DNA of 64,000 nucleotides from Domibacillus sp. PGB-M46 (GCF_022668875.1 NZ_JAKGCR010000018.1:19737-83736); one strand, 5' to 3'. Positions 26,260 to 34,716 are shown, counted from the stretch's first letter. The notes: a model not told the origin generated them from the sequence alone. A program made the numbers and translations.

Positions 26260-26673
26260 TCAAATTGAATAATCCTCCAGATTCTGACCAGTGTGTTGGC
26301 TTGCCGGCTGAAATTGCTCACTGTTGTTTTGCGGATTTGTATCCACATAAAGCAGCATGCCGCCGGTAATAACATCTGTATAATGTTTCTCTGCTTCTTC
26401 CTCACACATTCCTGTAGACAGCCCTATACGAAGCAAAGCATCACGAACAGGCTTTTCTCCTAACAGGAATGCGGCAAAGCGATCCCTCCAGGATTGAAGG
26501 CCGGCTGACTCCACATTGATATCCATCTGCCCTTTTGTCATCAGGATCTCTTCTTTATCCTTTACGATAACGTACATATTCTCTTCCTTATAGCCTTCTT
26601 CTTTTAAAGCATTGATTTTCCACAACAAATCGTCTTCATCATAATACACATATATAAATTTTTTCTCTTCCAT
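26260..26673 (-). CDS. YflT-domain general stress protein
   Basis: A 137-aa soluble protein of the general stress protein 17M / YflT family: an N-terminal KFIYVYYDEDDLLWKI strand-helix, the EEGYKEENMYVIVKDKEE segment, and the GGMLLYVDT strand before an acidic, glutamine-rich tail. In B. subtilis such proteins belong to the sigma-B stress regulon. The start is ATG 26673 with SD AAGGAGAA; the frame is open further upstream but overlaps the selO terminator. Function in detail unknown. Confidence 0.85.
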   Translation of the reverse strand: MEEKKFIYVYYDEDDLLWKINALKEEGYKEENMYVIVKDKEEILMTKGQMDINVESAGLQSWRDRFAAFLLGEKPVRDALLRIGLSTGMCEEEAEKHYTDVITGGMLLYVDTNPQNNSEQFQPASQHTGQNLEDYSI

Positions 26674-26695
26674 CAGCCATATTCTCCTTAAACTT

Positions 26696-26732
26696 AAAAT
26701 AAGGATGCCTTTTCTAAAGGCATCCTTATTTT
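26696..26732 (-). terminator. selO terminator
   Basis: Nearly perfect 17-bp stem (26696-26712 with 26716-26732, core AAGGATGCCTT), with T residues on the minus strand. Confidence 0.85.
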
Positions 26733-26771
26733 GAACCGATCTTAAGTTGAACATGCAAAAAGCTTTTCTCA

Positions 26772-28244
26772 TCAGGTTCCGCAGAAAGTGCGGTAAGGTC
26801 GTAAAGTCGGCTCCGGAAGACACGCATATTCCGCCTGTTCAGGGGAATGAGTATATGGCTGAGAAAGAGCCTTCACCAGCTTTTCCATCACACTGTAATC
26901 GCCCTGCCCCGCCGCTTCTAAGGCGGCTTCTACCCGATGATTCCGCGGTATCACAGCCGGATTATTGTTACGCATTACTTGCTGCGAAGCCTCTTTAGAT
27001 TCCGGCTGTCTGTCCAGTCTCTCGTGCCAGCGTTTTTGCCATTCGGTAAATTCCGGTGCTTTAAACAGATCCGTATCTTCCCGCTCATCAGATGTTAGGG
27101 CACGGAACGTATTCGTATAATCTGCACGATATTTATGCATCAGGCTGAGAAGTTCTTCAATAAGCGCTTCATCCCCAGCTTCTTCATTTAGGATACCTAG
27201 TTTGGCTCTCATTCCTGCCAGCCAGTTCGAGCGGTAAATCTCAAGATAACCCGTCAGTTCTTTTTGAGCGAGGTTGACAGCTTCATCCTGGTCTTGATGC
27301 AGAAGCGGCAGGAGCGTTTCAGCGAATCGTGCCAGGTTCCAGCCACCGATCGGCGGCTGATTTTTATAGGCATAACGGCCATGAATGTCAATAGAGCTGA
27401 AGACGGTCTCTGGATCATATACGTCCATAAAAGCACAGGGGCCGTAATCAATGGTTTCTCCACTGATGGTCATATTGTCGGTATTCATAACTCCATGAAT
27501 AAAACCGACCAGCTGCCATTTGGCTATTAAAGCAGCCTGACGCTTAATTAATTCACGAAGCAGTGAAAGATATCGGTCTTCATTTGCCTCAATATGAGGA
27601 TAATGGCGCGCAATGGTGTAATCAGCCAGGCTGCGCAAGTCTTCCCCGGAACCCCATTGAGCCGCGAATTCAAAAGTGCCAACACGCAGGTGGCTCGCCG
27701 CTACACGGGTCATGACGGCACCTGTTAGTCCGGTTTCGCGGTTAACGATTTCACCTGTTGTTACAACAGACAGGCTGCGGGTAGTCGGAATTCCGAGCGC
27801 ATACATTGCTTCGCTGATAATGTATTCACGCAGCATCGGACCCAGTGCTGCCCGGCCGTCGCCTCCGCGTGAATAAGGTGTTCGGCCTGAACCTTTAAGC
27901 TGAATGTCAAAACGGTCACCAGCAGGTGTAATCTGTTCACCAACAAGTAATGCACGGCCATCCCCCAGCATGGTGAAGTGCCCAAACTGATGACCTGCAT
28001 ATGCCTGCGCAATTTTTGCGCCGCCTTCAGGGACCCGATTACCGGCTAACACTTCTACCTCTTCTGCTTTTTTGAGCTCCTGTGCATCCAGTCCAAGAGA
28101 GGCAGCCAGTGAATCATTCAGAACAACAAGCTTTGGCGAACGTACAGGATTTACATCAATAGCAGAGAAAAATGCTTTTGGCAGACGAGTATAACTGTTG
28201 TCAAAGTTCCAGCCTGTTTGGGTTGATTTGTTTTCCTTTATCAT
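26772..28244 (-). CDS. selO: protein adenylyltransferase SelO (YdiU family)
   Basis: A 490-aa pseudokinase-fold enzyme that transfers AMP to protein hydroxyls. Family text: [18 protein letters not shown] near the start, [55 protein letters not shown], and the C-terminal PYRTFCGT, which carries the conserved Cys (Sec in some eukaryotes). Length is standard. Start ATG 28244 is preceded by AAAAGGGG. Monocistronic with its own terminator. In bacteria SelO responds to oxidative stress. Confidence 0.95.
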   Translation of the reverse strand: MIKENKSTQTGWNFDNSYTRLPKAFFSAIDVNPVRSPKLVVLNDSLAASLGLDAQELKKAEEVEVLAGNRVPEGGAKIAQAYAGHQFGHFTMLGDGRALLVGEQITPAGDRFDIQLKGSGRTPYSRGGDGRAALGPMLREYIISEAMYALGIPTTRSLSVVTTGEIVNRETGLTGAVMTRVAASHLRVGTFEFAAQWGSGEDLRSLADYTIARHYPHIEANEDRYLSLLRELIKRQAALIAKWQLVGFIHGVMNTDNMTISGETIDYGPCAFMDVYDPETVFSSIDIHGRYAYKNQPPIGGWNLARFAETLLPLLHQDQDEAVNLAQKELTGYLEIYRSNWLAGMRAKLGILNEEAGDEALIEELLSLMHKYRADYTNTFRALTSDEREDTDLFKAPEFTEWQKRWHERLDRQPESKEASQQVMRNNNPAVIPRNHRVEAALEAAGQGDYSVMEKLVKALSQPYTHSPEQAEYACLPEPTLRPYRTFCGT

Positions 28245-28454
28245 CGTATCCCCTTTTCTTTTTGTGTCTTTTATTATGTGGTTTCCTTTTTCGCCCCATT
28301 TAAACAATGCACTTTATTTTATCGTGTTACAAGCATGATTAATGTTTGCTCTAATCATTTTCTTATACCCTTTGTAGCCATTGATCAAGCTTTTAAATGG
28401 TATAATGAATGGCGGTTTGGAATAAAAGCTGATTTTATAGTTTTTTGTTGGCTG

Positions 28455-28505
28455 ATTGTTTTTGGATATTTTTTTGAATTTTGCACACAATGTATTATTA
28501 AAAAT
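28455..28505. repeat. intergenic repeat copy B (TTGAATTTTGCACA)
   Basis: Carries the same 14-mer as copies A and C. It lies about 230 bp upstream of selO, in a 440-bp gap without a recognisable gene. Confidence 0.55.
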
Positions 28506-28561
28506 ACTTTAGGCATATTATTTTGAAAACGAAAATCGTATCTAGCGAACAACACAATAAA

Positions 28562-28590
28562 AAAGCCAATTTTTACGAAAATTGGCTTAC
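28562..28590 (-). terminator. minus-strand terminator
   Basis: AAGCCAATTTT / AAAATTGGCTT 11-bp stem with TACG loop, followed by TTTTTT on the minus strand. It probably ends the XRE / membrane protein / small multidrug exporter transcript, about 160 bp after its last stop. Confidence 0.75.
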
Positions 28591-28747
28591 CACTCATACT
28601 TAGGTTAATTTTCGATATTATTTCTTTTCAATGCCTGTTCCATAGCCGTGAGGGAATGTTCATATTTCTAATTTGCTTATTTTAAATATTAATGAGTAAC
28701 TTGCCCAGAATGGTTCATGATTACATTGACTGATGCCCATTTAGTTT

Positions 28748-29230
28748 TTACATAACATTTAAAAAACTAAAACCATACATAGAAGCAACTACAAATACAA
28801 TAGTCCATAACGCTAAACTGACAGTCATCCAGCCTACGACGACGATTTTTGAAGACCCAAGTGTCAGGGCCAGTATTGCAGCAATATCGGTTCCAACAAG
28901 GATAGGTGCCAGCAGAGCTAAGCCTGGGATACCATACTTATCCCATATTTCCCTTGACCGGGTTTCTCTTTTGGTAGGGCTCATTATCCCTTTCTTTTGC
29001 TTTCTTGCTGTTCTCCACTCTGCAATTTGCTTAAAAAATAGGCCAAGCAGGGCGATTAACAGGAAATTCCCTATAAAAGCTGTTAAACCAACTCCCACAG
29101 GTGATAGCCCCCATAAAACACCGAGTGGCACAATGATGGATACATCCATCCATGGTGCTGCCCCCAGCAAAAACAAAACAACATACTGCCATATAGCATT
29201 TGCTTCTTGAGCCCACTCTAACATCGTCAT
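28748..29230 (-). CDS. small multi-drug export family protein
   Basis: A 160-aa membrane protein with four hydrophobic segments matching the small multi-drug export family (Pfam Sm_multidrug_ex). Typical text: FLLGAAPWMDVSIIVPLG, a cytoplasmic basic loop (RKQKKGIMSPTKRETRS), then YGIPGLALLAPILVGTDIAAI. SD AAGGAG is 4-5 nt before the first ATG; a second ATG two codons later has better spacing. Third gene after an XRE regulator and another membrane protein; transport is presumed, not shown. Confidence 0.75.
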   Translation of the reverse strand: MTMLEWAQEANAIWQYVVLFLLGAAPWMDVSIIVPLGVLWGLSPVGVGLTAFIGNFLLIALLGLFFKQIAEWRTARKQKKGIMSPTKRETRSREIWDKYGIPGLALLAPILVGTDIAAILALTLGSSKIVVVGWMTVSLALWTIVFVVASMYGFSFLNVM

Positions 29231-29250
29231 TCAGCTCCTTAGCAATTCAG

Positions 29251-29691
29251 TTAAAAATGATTTAGCTTCCGGATCGTTAACCAATACACCAAATACTGTC
29301 CTAATCCAAGAACACCTATAGCCAGCAAAGGAGCAATGGGCCACTTAAAAAACACAAAACAAAATATAGCTGCTGCCGGCAATGCGTAAGTGTAATAGAT
29401 ATACACATTACGGCAGGCCTTGAACGTTACCCATTGCTGCCCTTCATCCATTTCTCGAAATTCCGGCGGGATTACTCCCCAGGAATGAATCCGATTTTGA
29501 GGGTTTTTGCGGTTATTCAGCCGGATCAAAGAAATCCATAGAAATAATAAACAGGTAAATCCCAAAAAGCTGTATCTTGCTAACCCCTGCTGTACAGAAT
29601 CGGGACCTGACAATGACAAAATCAGAAATATCATAATTAGAACTAACAAGGTCATCGGGACAAACGGTGAACGCAGAATGTTTGGTAGCAC
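29251..29691 (-). CDS. four-helix membrane protein, unknown
   Basis: A 146-aa protein with four transmembrane stretches (about residues 12-28, 40-56, 100-116, 120-137) and a central soluble loop containing HSWGVIPPEFREMDEGQQW. Family not recognised. It starts 4 bp after the stop of the upstream XRE gene, so both are in one operon. Pairs of a short XRE regulator and a small membrane protein are common in Firmicutes, suggesting that the regulator controls this protein. Confidence 0.75.
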   Translation of the reverse strand: MLPNILRSPFVPMTLLVLIMIFLILSLSGPDSVQQGLARYSFLGFTCLLFLWISLIRLNNRKNPQNRIHSWGVIPPEFREMDEGQQWVTFKACRNVYIYYTYALPAAAIFCFVFFKWPIAPLLAIGVLGLGQYLVYWLTIRKLNHF

Positions 29692-29695
29692 GAAG

Positions 29696-29896
29696 TTACA
29701 TCTCCTTTAAATGAAAAATTTCTTCGACCGGTACGTTAAATGCTTTAGAGATTTTCAAAGCTAAAATCACTGAAGGTGCATAATCTCCTTTTTCGATCAG
29801 GCCAATAGTCTGGCGGGTAGCTCCGATTGCATCGGCCAAGTCCTGCTGTGTCCATTTGAAACGTGCACGAAGTTCACGTACTCGGTTTTCTAACAT
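29696..29896 (-). CDS. short XRE family regulator
   Basis: A 66-aa single-domain Cro/C1-type helix-turn-helix protein (ELRARFKWTQQDLADAIGATRQTIGLIEKG, read in two parts), ending VPVEEIFHLKEM, the usual end of this one-domain group. Start ATG 29896 is chosen by spacing to GAAGGA; an ATG six nt upstream is possible. A 52-bp near-perfect palindrome lies 38 bp upstream and is a likely autoregulatory site. First gene of a three-gene operon. Confidence 0.9.
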   Translation of the reverse strand: MLENRVRELRARFKWTQQDLADAIGATRQTIGLIEKGDYAPSVILALKISKAFNVPVEEIFHLKEM

Positions 29897-29933
29897 CCCC
29901 ATATTCCTTCCATCGCTATTTTATTTTAGTGTA

Positions 29934-29985
29934 AATGATATATAACATAATGTAAATGATCATTTGCATTATGTTATATATCATT
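29934..29985. promoter_or_regulatory. 52-bp near-perfect palindrome
   Basis: 26-bp arms with a single mismatch, centred at 29959/29960. The central part reads AAATGATCATTT and the outer arms AATGATATATAACATAATG. It contains GTAAATGA as a direct repeat (29931 and 29952). Position before the XRE gene suggests an extended operator; the sequence could also form a cruciform. Confidence 0.6.
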
Positions 29986-29996
29986 GCTTTTCGTAC

Positions 29997-30037
29997 AAAA
30001 AAAGAACCAACAAAATAAATTTGTCGGTTCTTTTTGT
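29997..30037 (-). terminator. terminator of the zinc-finger gene
   Basis: Stem AAGAACCAACAAA / TTTGTCGGTTCTT (one mismatch) with seven T residues on the minus strand, right after the stop at 30042. Confidence 0.75.
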
Positions 30038-30041
30038 TAAT

Positions 30042-30278
30042 CTATATTCTTTCAGGACTTTGAACGAAATCAATAGATGTGATTCCGTATTGTTCAAATG
30101 CTTCCAAGGCCTGTACTCTGCTCGCTTGCAAAGAATCATAATCTCTGTTTCCGCAATGGGTACAGTGACCATATGGCACGTTGTGAATAAACAATGTTCG
30201 TCCTTTATAGTAAAGGCAGGCAATATCCAGAGACGGCAACAAAACTCCATGATGACAATAATTACAACTCGCTAACAC
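30042..30278 (-). CDS. YgiT/MqsA-type zinc finger protein
   Basis: A 78-aa protein with two CxxC pairs (ASCNYCHHG at the N-terminus and HCTHCGNRDY in the middle), the pattern of YgiT-type zinc fingers and MqsA N-domains. The C-terminal helix ALEAFEQYGITSIDF follows. No HTH domain and no adjacent toxin, so antitoxin function is not supported. The start is GTG 30278 with GGGGG 9 nt upstream. Monocistronic. Confidence 0.65.
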   Translation of the reverse strand: MLASCNYCHHGVLLPSLDIACLYYKGRTLFIHNVPYGHCTHCGNRDYDSLQASRVQALEAFEQYGITSIDFVQSPERI

Positions 30279-30400
30279 CCTTTGCTACCCCCATATAATA
30301 ATCTCTGTATTTTAACTACTATATCATCTCTGGTTCGATCTGAAAACAACATTTTTAAAACTGGTTTTCTTATAGAAAACGGAAGAAGCATCGATATAAA

Positions 30401-31789
30401 TTATTCATTTGCATCAGAAAAAATGCCTGCCGAAAAATGACCCATTGAACGGAACATTAAACGGAGCCACCCTGCTTTTTCTACTTCTTCTGACGTAACA
30501 AGGTTAACCGTTTGAGTCTGGGCACCTTCTACCCCGTTAATGCGGTATGTGTAGGTAACCGTTCCTGCTTTGATCCCTTCTTTAAGGGGAGCAGTTAAAT
30601 CTTCATTTAAAAAGTCTGTTTCCGCAACCAAATTGGGCGCCTTTACACCTTTTGGCACCACAAAATGTATCGTTTGGTCAGGTACAACCGAAACCTCTGT
30701 TTCTTTTCCATCCAGTACGGGCGCTTTTTCTTCCTGTGCGGAACTTTTAGCGGCTACGACCTGTTGGACTTCAAAATGATCAAATCCATAATCGAGCACT
30801 TTTTTCGTTTCAGTAAAGCGGCTGCCCATTGTTTCTGCGCCCATTACCACACTGATCAGGCGCATACCGTCGCGTTCCGCTGTTCCTGCAAAACAATAAC
30901 CGGCATTGGTCGTATAACCTGTTTTTAATCCATCAAGCCCTTCATAAGCATATTTCTTCAGCTCTGGATCATTTTTATTGGCTTCAAGCATCCAGTCTGA
31001 ATTCACGAGAGGCTCCGCATCAGTTTCGCGGAATTGATAGGTTTGAAGAGACGTAAAGTCGCTGAATTCTGGCTGATCCTGGATAATATGCTGGACAAGC
31101 TTTGCTACATCCATTGCTGACATTTTTGTTTCTTTTTCTTCGGCCGGACGGAATGCAGCTGGCATATCAGACCGGTCCAGCCCTGTCGCATTGATATAAT
31201 GGGTTTTCGTCATTCCCATCCGTTTCGCTTCTTCGTTCATCAGCTTGACGAACTCGGCTTCCGAGCCGGCTGCAAATTCAGCAAGGGCAACTGCTGCATC
31301 GTTCGCAGAATGCAGGGCCATCGCTGTGTACAGCTCTTTTACGGTGTGCTGTTCACCTTCGGCCAGGTGTACACTGGCACCAATTGTTTGATCCGCATTT
31401 GCTTTCACCGTTACGGTATCATTCCAGCTTATTTCTCCTTTTTTTACTTTGTCCATCACAATATACTCAGTCATCATTTTTGTCATGCTGGCCGGCGCAT
31501 AAGCTGTATCAGCGTTTACCGATAAAAGGACTTTTCCCGTTGTCGGCTCCATAAGTACAGCTGATTTAAGATGCAGGTTCAGCGAATCAGCAGATGGAAC
31601 ACTGTCTGCTTTTGCAGAAGCCGTATCGTTGGTTTCTTCAGCTGCCACAGCGGAAATTTCGGCAGGAGAGGAAAACGGAGTTACTGGCAGAATCAGCATA
31701 CTTGTAATGAATGTACTGGCAGTTATTTTTTTAAAGACAGCTTTTTCATTTTTTATAAATTTCATAGAGAAGCAACGACATTTTTCCAA
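30401..31789 (-). CDS. dacA: D-alanyl-D-alanine carboxypeptidase (PBP5-like)
   Basis: A 462-aa penicillin-binding protein that trims D-Ala from peptidoglycan stem peptides. Signal peptide near residues 10-40; active-site motifs SMTK (SxxK), SAN (SxN) and GLKTGYTT (KTG) in order; then a beta-rich PBP5 C-terminal domain and an amphipathic end (AGWLRLMFRSMGHFSAGIF) that would anchor it to the membrane. The start is placed at TTG 31789 because AGAAGG stands 8 nt upstream; the ATG at 31765 has no SD. Closer in pattern to vegetative DacA than to forespore DacF. Confidence 0.9.
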   Translation of the reverse strand: MEKCRCFSMKFIKNEKAVFKKITASTFITSMLILPVTPFSSPAEISAVAAEETNDTASAKADSVPSADSLNLHLKSAVLMEPTTGKVLLSVNADTAYAPASMTKMMTEYIVMDKVKKGEISWNDTVTVKANADQTIGASVHLAEGEQHTVKELYTAMALHSANDAAVALAEFAAGSEAEFVKLMNEEAKRMGMTKTHYINATGLDRSDMPAAFRPAEEKETKMSAMDVAKLVQHIIQDQPEFSDFTSLQTYQFRETDAEPLVNSDWMLEANKNDPELKKYAYEGLDGLKTGYTTNAGYCFAGTAERDGMRLISVVMGAETMGSRFTETKKVLDYGFDHFEVQQVVAAKSSAQEEKAPVLDGKETEVSVVPDQTIHFVVPKGVKAPNLVAETDFLNEDLTAPLKEGIKAGTVTYTYRINGVEGAQTQTVNLVTSEEVEKAGWLRLMFRSMGHFSAGIFSDANE

Positions 31790-31916
31790 AAAATAAACCT
31801 TCTTTCTTATTATCAACACATAAACAGTGAACGATTTTTTACACCGTTTTCTATTTTAAAATAGGAAGTAAAAATAGAAAAGAAAGAACCTATTCATTTT
31901 TTTAGAAACTTAAAAA

Positions 31917-31965
31917 GAAGTTGTTTTGAATTTTGCACAAAGTGAAATTTATTTTTTTACTTTAA
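31917..31965. repeat. intergenic repeat copy C (TTGAATTTTGCACA)
   Basis: Reads TTTTGAATTTTGCACA followed by an A/T-rich tail, about 140 bp upstream of dacA. Confidence 0.5.
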
Positions 31966-31989
31966 CCCTGTCTTTTAAACTTCGGGCAA

Positions 31990-32030
31990 AAAGAAAAGTG
32001 CAAACCATTAAAGGGTTGCACTTTTTACAA
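31990..32030 (-). terminator. terminator of the HPr-like gene
   Basis: AAAAGTGCAAACC / GGGTTGCACTTTT stem (one mismatch), with T tract on the minus strand, 10 bp past the stop. Confidence 0.75.
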
Positions 32031-32039
32031 ATATTTTAT

Positions 32040-32288
32040 TTATACTACTTCAACCGGCAGGCTGTGTTTCCAAAATACACTCGACATTGCTACTTTTGCT
32101 TCTTCCTCATCGGGTCCGTGAATTTCTAGTTTAAATGATTTTGAATTTAAAATACTGTATGTCAGGCCGAGAATACTTTTAGCGTCGATTGTTTGGTTAT
32201 CTGTCATAATCACAATACTTGATTTGAATTTGCTGGCTGTCTGGTTAATTTCTACAACAACCTGTGCTCTTGATTTGTCTAGTAACAT
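32040..32288 (-). CDS. HPr/Crh-like protein without the active-site histidine
   Basis: An 82-aa HPr-fold protein. The Ser46 region is kept (TIDAKSILGLTYS against the HPr KSIMG text) and so is the HGPDEEEAKVAM end. Around the phosphorylated His15 the alignment runs SRAQVVVEINQTASKF, placing Arg where His should be and Val at the conserved Pro. The N-terminal strand is shortened by about eight residues. Like Crh it could be phosphorylated by HPr kinase on Ser but cannot pass phosphate in the PTS. SD AAAGGA precedes the ATG. A paralog is at 44673 and a decayed copy at 39150. Confidence 0.8.
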   Translation of the reverse strand: MLLDKSRAQVVVEINQTASKFKSSIVIMTDNQTIDAKSILGLTYSILNSKSFKLEIHGPDEEEAKVAMSSVFWKHSLPVEVV

Positions 32289-32684
32289 GTAAGATCATCC
32301 TTTTGAAGTGTAGTCTGTTTTCAATCATACCCCGCGGCTGCTTTATGTACAATGTCATCCAACGGCTGAAATTTGAATAATAGATCATACTTTGTATTGG
32401 TACAAATTAGTATAACACGATTCACTTTTAATGGTATACGAATCAGGACTGAATGGGTGACAATCTAATGAATTTTGATTCTTTTCCGTATTTCTTGAAA
32501 CCCAACAGGAAATAGCAATCACGTTAAACACCCCGCTTGTTTTGCTCAGGCAGGGTGTTTTTAGCAGTAGCGTGCTTCACTTGTTGTATACATTCAATTT
32601 CCTTTTTCTTTTTCTAGTAAGGAGAATTGAAGAAATTTAGCTAAACCTTCACAACTAGGTACATTCTAGTATATCACTTACAAA
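32289..32684 (+). other. intergenic region with an isolated plus-strand terminator
   Basis: About 400 bp between the HPr-like and spore-coat genes. A hairpin AAACACCC / GGGTGTTTTT (32527-32563) with T run points to a plus-strand transcript ending here. Candidate promoters such as TTGTAT...TATAAC near 32392-32415 are weak. A 20-codon frame (MGDNLMNFDSFPYF) without good SD lies before it. A small RNA is possible but unproven. Confidence 0.3.
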
Positions 32685-32912
32685 TTATTCGAATAATTTG
32701 TCCAGCATGCTTTGTAAAGTAGTATTCTTTGAATCTGTTGCTGGAGCATTTTTCTTTTTCAGCTCTTCTAATGCCTGCGCCTGGCTTTTCTTAAAATCTT
32801 CTTTTAGTTTCTTGTTATTGCGTTTTTGGCGAGAATCTTTCACCAGATTTTGGAGAGATTTCTCGTTCATTTTACGCAATTGTTCAACCAGGTCTTTACC
32901 TTTCGTATCCAT
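32685..32912 (-). CDS. small lysine-rich coiled-coil protein in spore-coat cluster
   Basis: A 75-aa charged helical protein (VEQLRKMNEKSLQNLVKDS, KKLKEDFKKSQAQALEELKK) with a strong SD (GGGGAGAAGG). Not assigned to a family, but size, lysine content and place next to two CotX-domain genes recall CotW, the partner of CotX/CotV in the B. subtilis insoluble coat fraction. A coat role is inferred from context only. Same direction as the CotX genes, 31 bp after the second. Confidence 0.6.
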   Translation of the reverse strand: MDTKGKDLVEQLRKMNEKSLQNLVKDSRQKRNNKKLKEDFKKSQAQALEELKKKNAPATDSKNTTLQSMLDKLFE

Positions 32913-32943
32913 ACCTTCTCCCCTCTCTAAACTGGTTTATCTA

Positions 32944-33375
32944 TTAAAGAACATCTAGTTTTACAACGATTGCTACAAGAATTTGCAGCAGTGCCTGGAT
33001 GTTCACAGCCAAGTCTGTGTCAGTTGTGGTCACTTTTACATGCTTAGAGCCTTCAACAACTGTTTTTTGCGTATTTTTTTGCTTTGTTTTAATGAATTGT
33101 TTAAGGTCTTGAAGCACAGATTTGCTTTGATCTGAATCGCCAACTGTGATGCTTAGGACAACAGCAATCGCTGCCTGGATACCCAGCTGAAGGGATACGG
33201 CTGCTTGTGTGTCTGTTGTCTGTACATCTACATCCTCGGAATCTTTTACGATAATCCATTCAAACGATTTTTGCTCGTTTGATACGAATTGGTCACCTTC
33301 CTGCAAAACCTCTGCACCGTTTTTACCATTGTTGTCATCACAGTGATCCAGCGCTCTCCATTTTTTCTCACTCAT
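32944..33375 (-). CDS. spore coat protein, two CotX/CotV domains
   Basis: A 143-aa protein with two tandem spore-coat X domains. The first is about residues 47-80 (VDVQTTDTQAAVSLQLGIQ and AAIAVVLSITVGDS), the second about 107-143 (VKVTTTDTDLAVNIQALLQ, ending VVKLDVL). CotX and CotV form the outer coat/crust of Bacillus spores. Start ATG 33375 has SD GAGGTG; an in-frame ATG 18 nt upstream contains that SD. It lies 35 bp after a paralog and probably shares its sigma-K promoter. Confidence 0.9.
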   Translation of the reverse strand: MSEKKWRALDHCDDNNGKNGAEVLQEGDQFVSNEQKSFEWIIVKDSEDVDVQTTDTQAAVSLQLGIQAAIAVVLSITVGDSDQSKSVLQDLKQFIKTKQKNTQKTVVEGSKHVKVTTTDTDLAVNIQALLQILVAIVVKLDVL

Positions 33376-33410
33376 GTTCTTCACCTCTTTCATTTTTTAC
33401 TAAACTCTCA

Positions 33411-33878
33411 TTACAGCACATCTAGTTTTACAACTAGAGCAACAAGCAGTTGTAGAAGCGCCTGGATGTTCACAGCCAGATCTGTGTCTGTTGTTGTGAT
33501 TGTGACATCTTTTGAGTTTTTAACGAAGATCTTCTGCTTGTTCGTCTGCTCAGAATCAAACTGCTGGAACAGCTCTTGGGCGACCGACTGACCTTCATCT
33601 GAATCGCCAATTGTGATGCTGACAACGAGCGCAATAGCCAGTTGCAAGCCTACTTGGAGAGATACAGCTGCCTGTGTATCAGTCGAGCGTACCTCAACGT
33701 TGCAAGAGTCTTTAATCCATACGAGTTCGTCAGACTCTTGTTCCATCACTGATTTTTGAAAGCCGTCCTGTACAACTTCTGCGTCGTCATTCCGCTCTCT
33801 CTCTTCTCGCCCTCTGTCTTCACGCGACTTGCGTTTTTGCTTCTTATCCTCGTTTTCTTCTCTTTGACTTCTTGACAT
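33411..33878 (-). CDS. spore coat protein, two CotX/CotV domains, charged N-terminus
   Basis: A 155-aa paralog of the next gene with a 35-residue highly charged N-terminal extension (EDKKQKRKSREDRGREERER). Two CotX-type domains follow: VEVRSTDTQAAVSLQVGLQ with VVSITIGDSDEG, and VTITTTDTDLAVNIQALLQ ending VVKLDVL. SD AAGGAGGG precedes the ATG, and a sigma-K-like promoter lies 33-59 bp upstream. First gene of a late-sporulation operon with the two genes downstream. Confidence 0.9.
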   Translation of the reverse strand: MSRSQREENEDKKQKRKSREDRGREERERNDDAEVVQDGFQKSVMEQESDELVWIKDSCNVEVRSTDTQAAVSLQVGLQLAIALVVSITIGDSDEGQSVAQELFQQFDSEQTNKQKIFVKNSKDVTITTTDTDLAVNIQALLQLLVALVVKLDVL

Positions 33879-33910
33879 ATTATCAACCCTCCTTTTTCAT
33901 GTTATACAGT

Positions 33911-33937
33911 ACTGTATGATCCAATCGTTCGTGCGGT
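33911..33937 (-). promoter_or_regulatory. sigma-K-like promoter of the coat cluster
   Basis: On the minus strand AC, 17 bases, then CATACAGT. This fits the sigma-K pattern AC-N16/17-CATANNNT of mother-cell late genes. It starts about 33 bp before the coat gene. Confidence 0.65.
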
Positions 33938-33965
33938 AGCGGCATATGTAACTAGTTCTAAAAAA

Positions 33966-33996
33966 ATAAAAAAGCGCCCTATATAGTCGCTTTTAA
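33966..33996 (-). terminator. hairpin with T tract
   Basis: AAAAGCG ... CGCTTTT foldback with a run of T on the minus strand, upstream of the coat promoter. It may insulate the coat operon; no gene clearly ends here. Confidence 0.4.
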
Positions 33997-34151
33997 AAGA
34001 TGAATGATGACGGATACTCTTTAATAAACCGCTCTTATGGTCGTTTAACCAGCTTTTTAAAACAAAAAAACCCTTCTTAAAAATCATTAAAATTCTTTTA
34101 TATTAAAGCGAAAATCTAATCTTTTAATTTAGGCATCTAACAAAGTTTCTC

Positions 34152-34181
34152 TTGTATGACAAGTATACAACCTGTTATAAT
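34152..34181 (+). promoter_or_regulatory. tpx promoter with GntR-type operator
   Basis: -10 TATAAT (34176-34181) with TTGTATGACAA (34152-34162) over the -35 region. The same 11-mer occurs at the gntR promoter (35860-35870). TTGT-N3-ACAA is the type of site bound by FCD-class GntR proteins. Confidence 0.6.
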
Positions 34182-34215
34182 AAATATATCTTACATAAGT
34201 TGGAGGGAATCATTC

Positions 34216-34716
34216 ATGGCAAATGTAACGTTTAAAGGAAGCCCTATTACACTAACTGGAAATGAAGTGAAAGCAGGGGATCAAGCACCTGATTTTACTG
34301 TATTGGCAAATGATCTTTCTGAGATTTCCCTGGCTGATACAAGCGGCAAGGTACGAATTATAAGCGTAGTACCATCTATTGATACAGGCGTTTGTGATGC
34401 TCAAACACGCCGGTTTAATGAAGAAGCGGCAAACCTGGCGAACGTTGAGGTGCTGACCATTTCAGCTGACCTTCCATTTGCCCAAAGCAGATGGTGCGCA
34501 GCAGCTGGTCTTGAAAATGTTAAAACTTTGTCAGACCACCGTGATTTCTCTTTCGCTCAAAACTATGGTGTTGGCATTGAGGAACTTCGTCTGCTGACGC
34601 GTTCTGTTTTCGTATTGGATTCAAATGATAAAGTTATTTATGTAGAATATGTTCCTGAAGCGACTAATCATCCGAACTACGAAGCAGCCATCAAGGCAGC
34701 AAAATCTGCTGATTAA
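34216..34716 (+). CDS. tpx: thiol peroxidase
   Basis: A 166-aa cytosolic peroxiredoxin of the Tpx class that reduces hydroperoxides with thioredoxin. It has [14 protein letters not shown], the peroxidatic Cys in [15 protein letters not shown] (about residue 60), and the resolving Cys in [12 protein letters not shown] (about 94). It ends with [12 protein letters not shown]. Start ATG 34216 follows SD GGAGGG; the frame is open to 34156 without SD. Monocistronic, with a strong promoter and terminator. Confidence 0.95.
   Translation: MANVTFKGSPITLTGNEVKAGDQAPDFTVLANDLSEISLADTSGKVRIISVVPSIDTGVCDAQTRRFNEEAANLANVEVLTISADLPFAQSRWCAAAGLENVKTLSDHRDFSFAQNYGVGIEELRLLTRSVFVLDSNDKVIYVEYVPEATNHPNYEAAIKAAKSAD

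Noticed and set aside
29964..30275. Overlapping frames on both strands near the zinc-finger gene
   Set aside because: The 78-aa CxxC-CxxC frame on the minus strand has an SD and family pattern; the others run through the palindrome or terminator.
30042..30278. MqsA-type antitoxin call
   Set aside because: The zinc-finger half is present but there is no HTH domain and no MqsR-like toxin beside it.
33902..34087. 61-codon minus-strand frame upstream of the coat genes
   Set aside because: It overlaps the sigma-K-like promoter and a terminator hairpin, has no SD and has low-complexity hydrophobic text.
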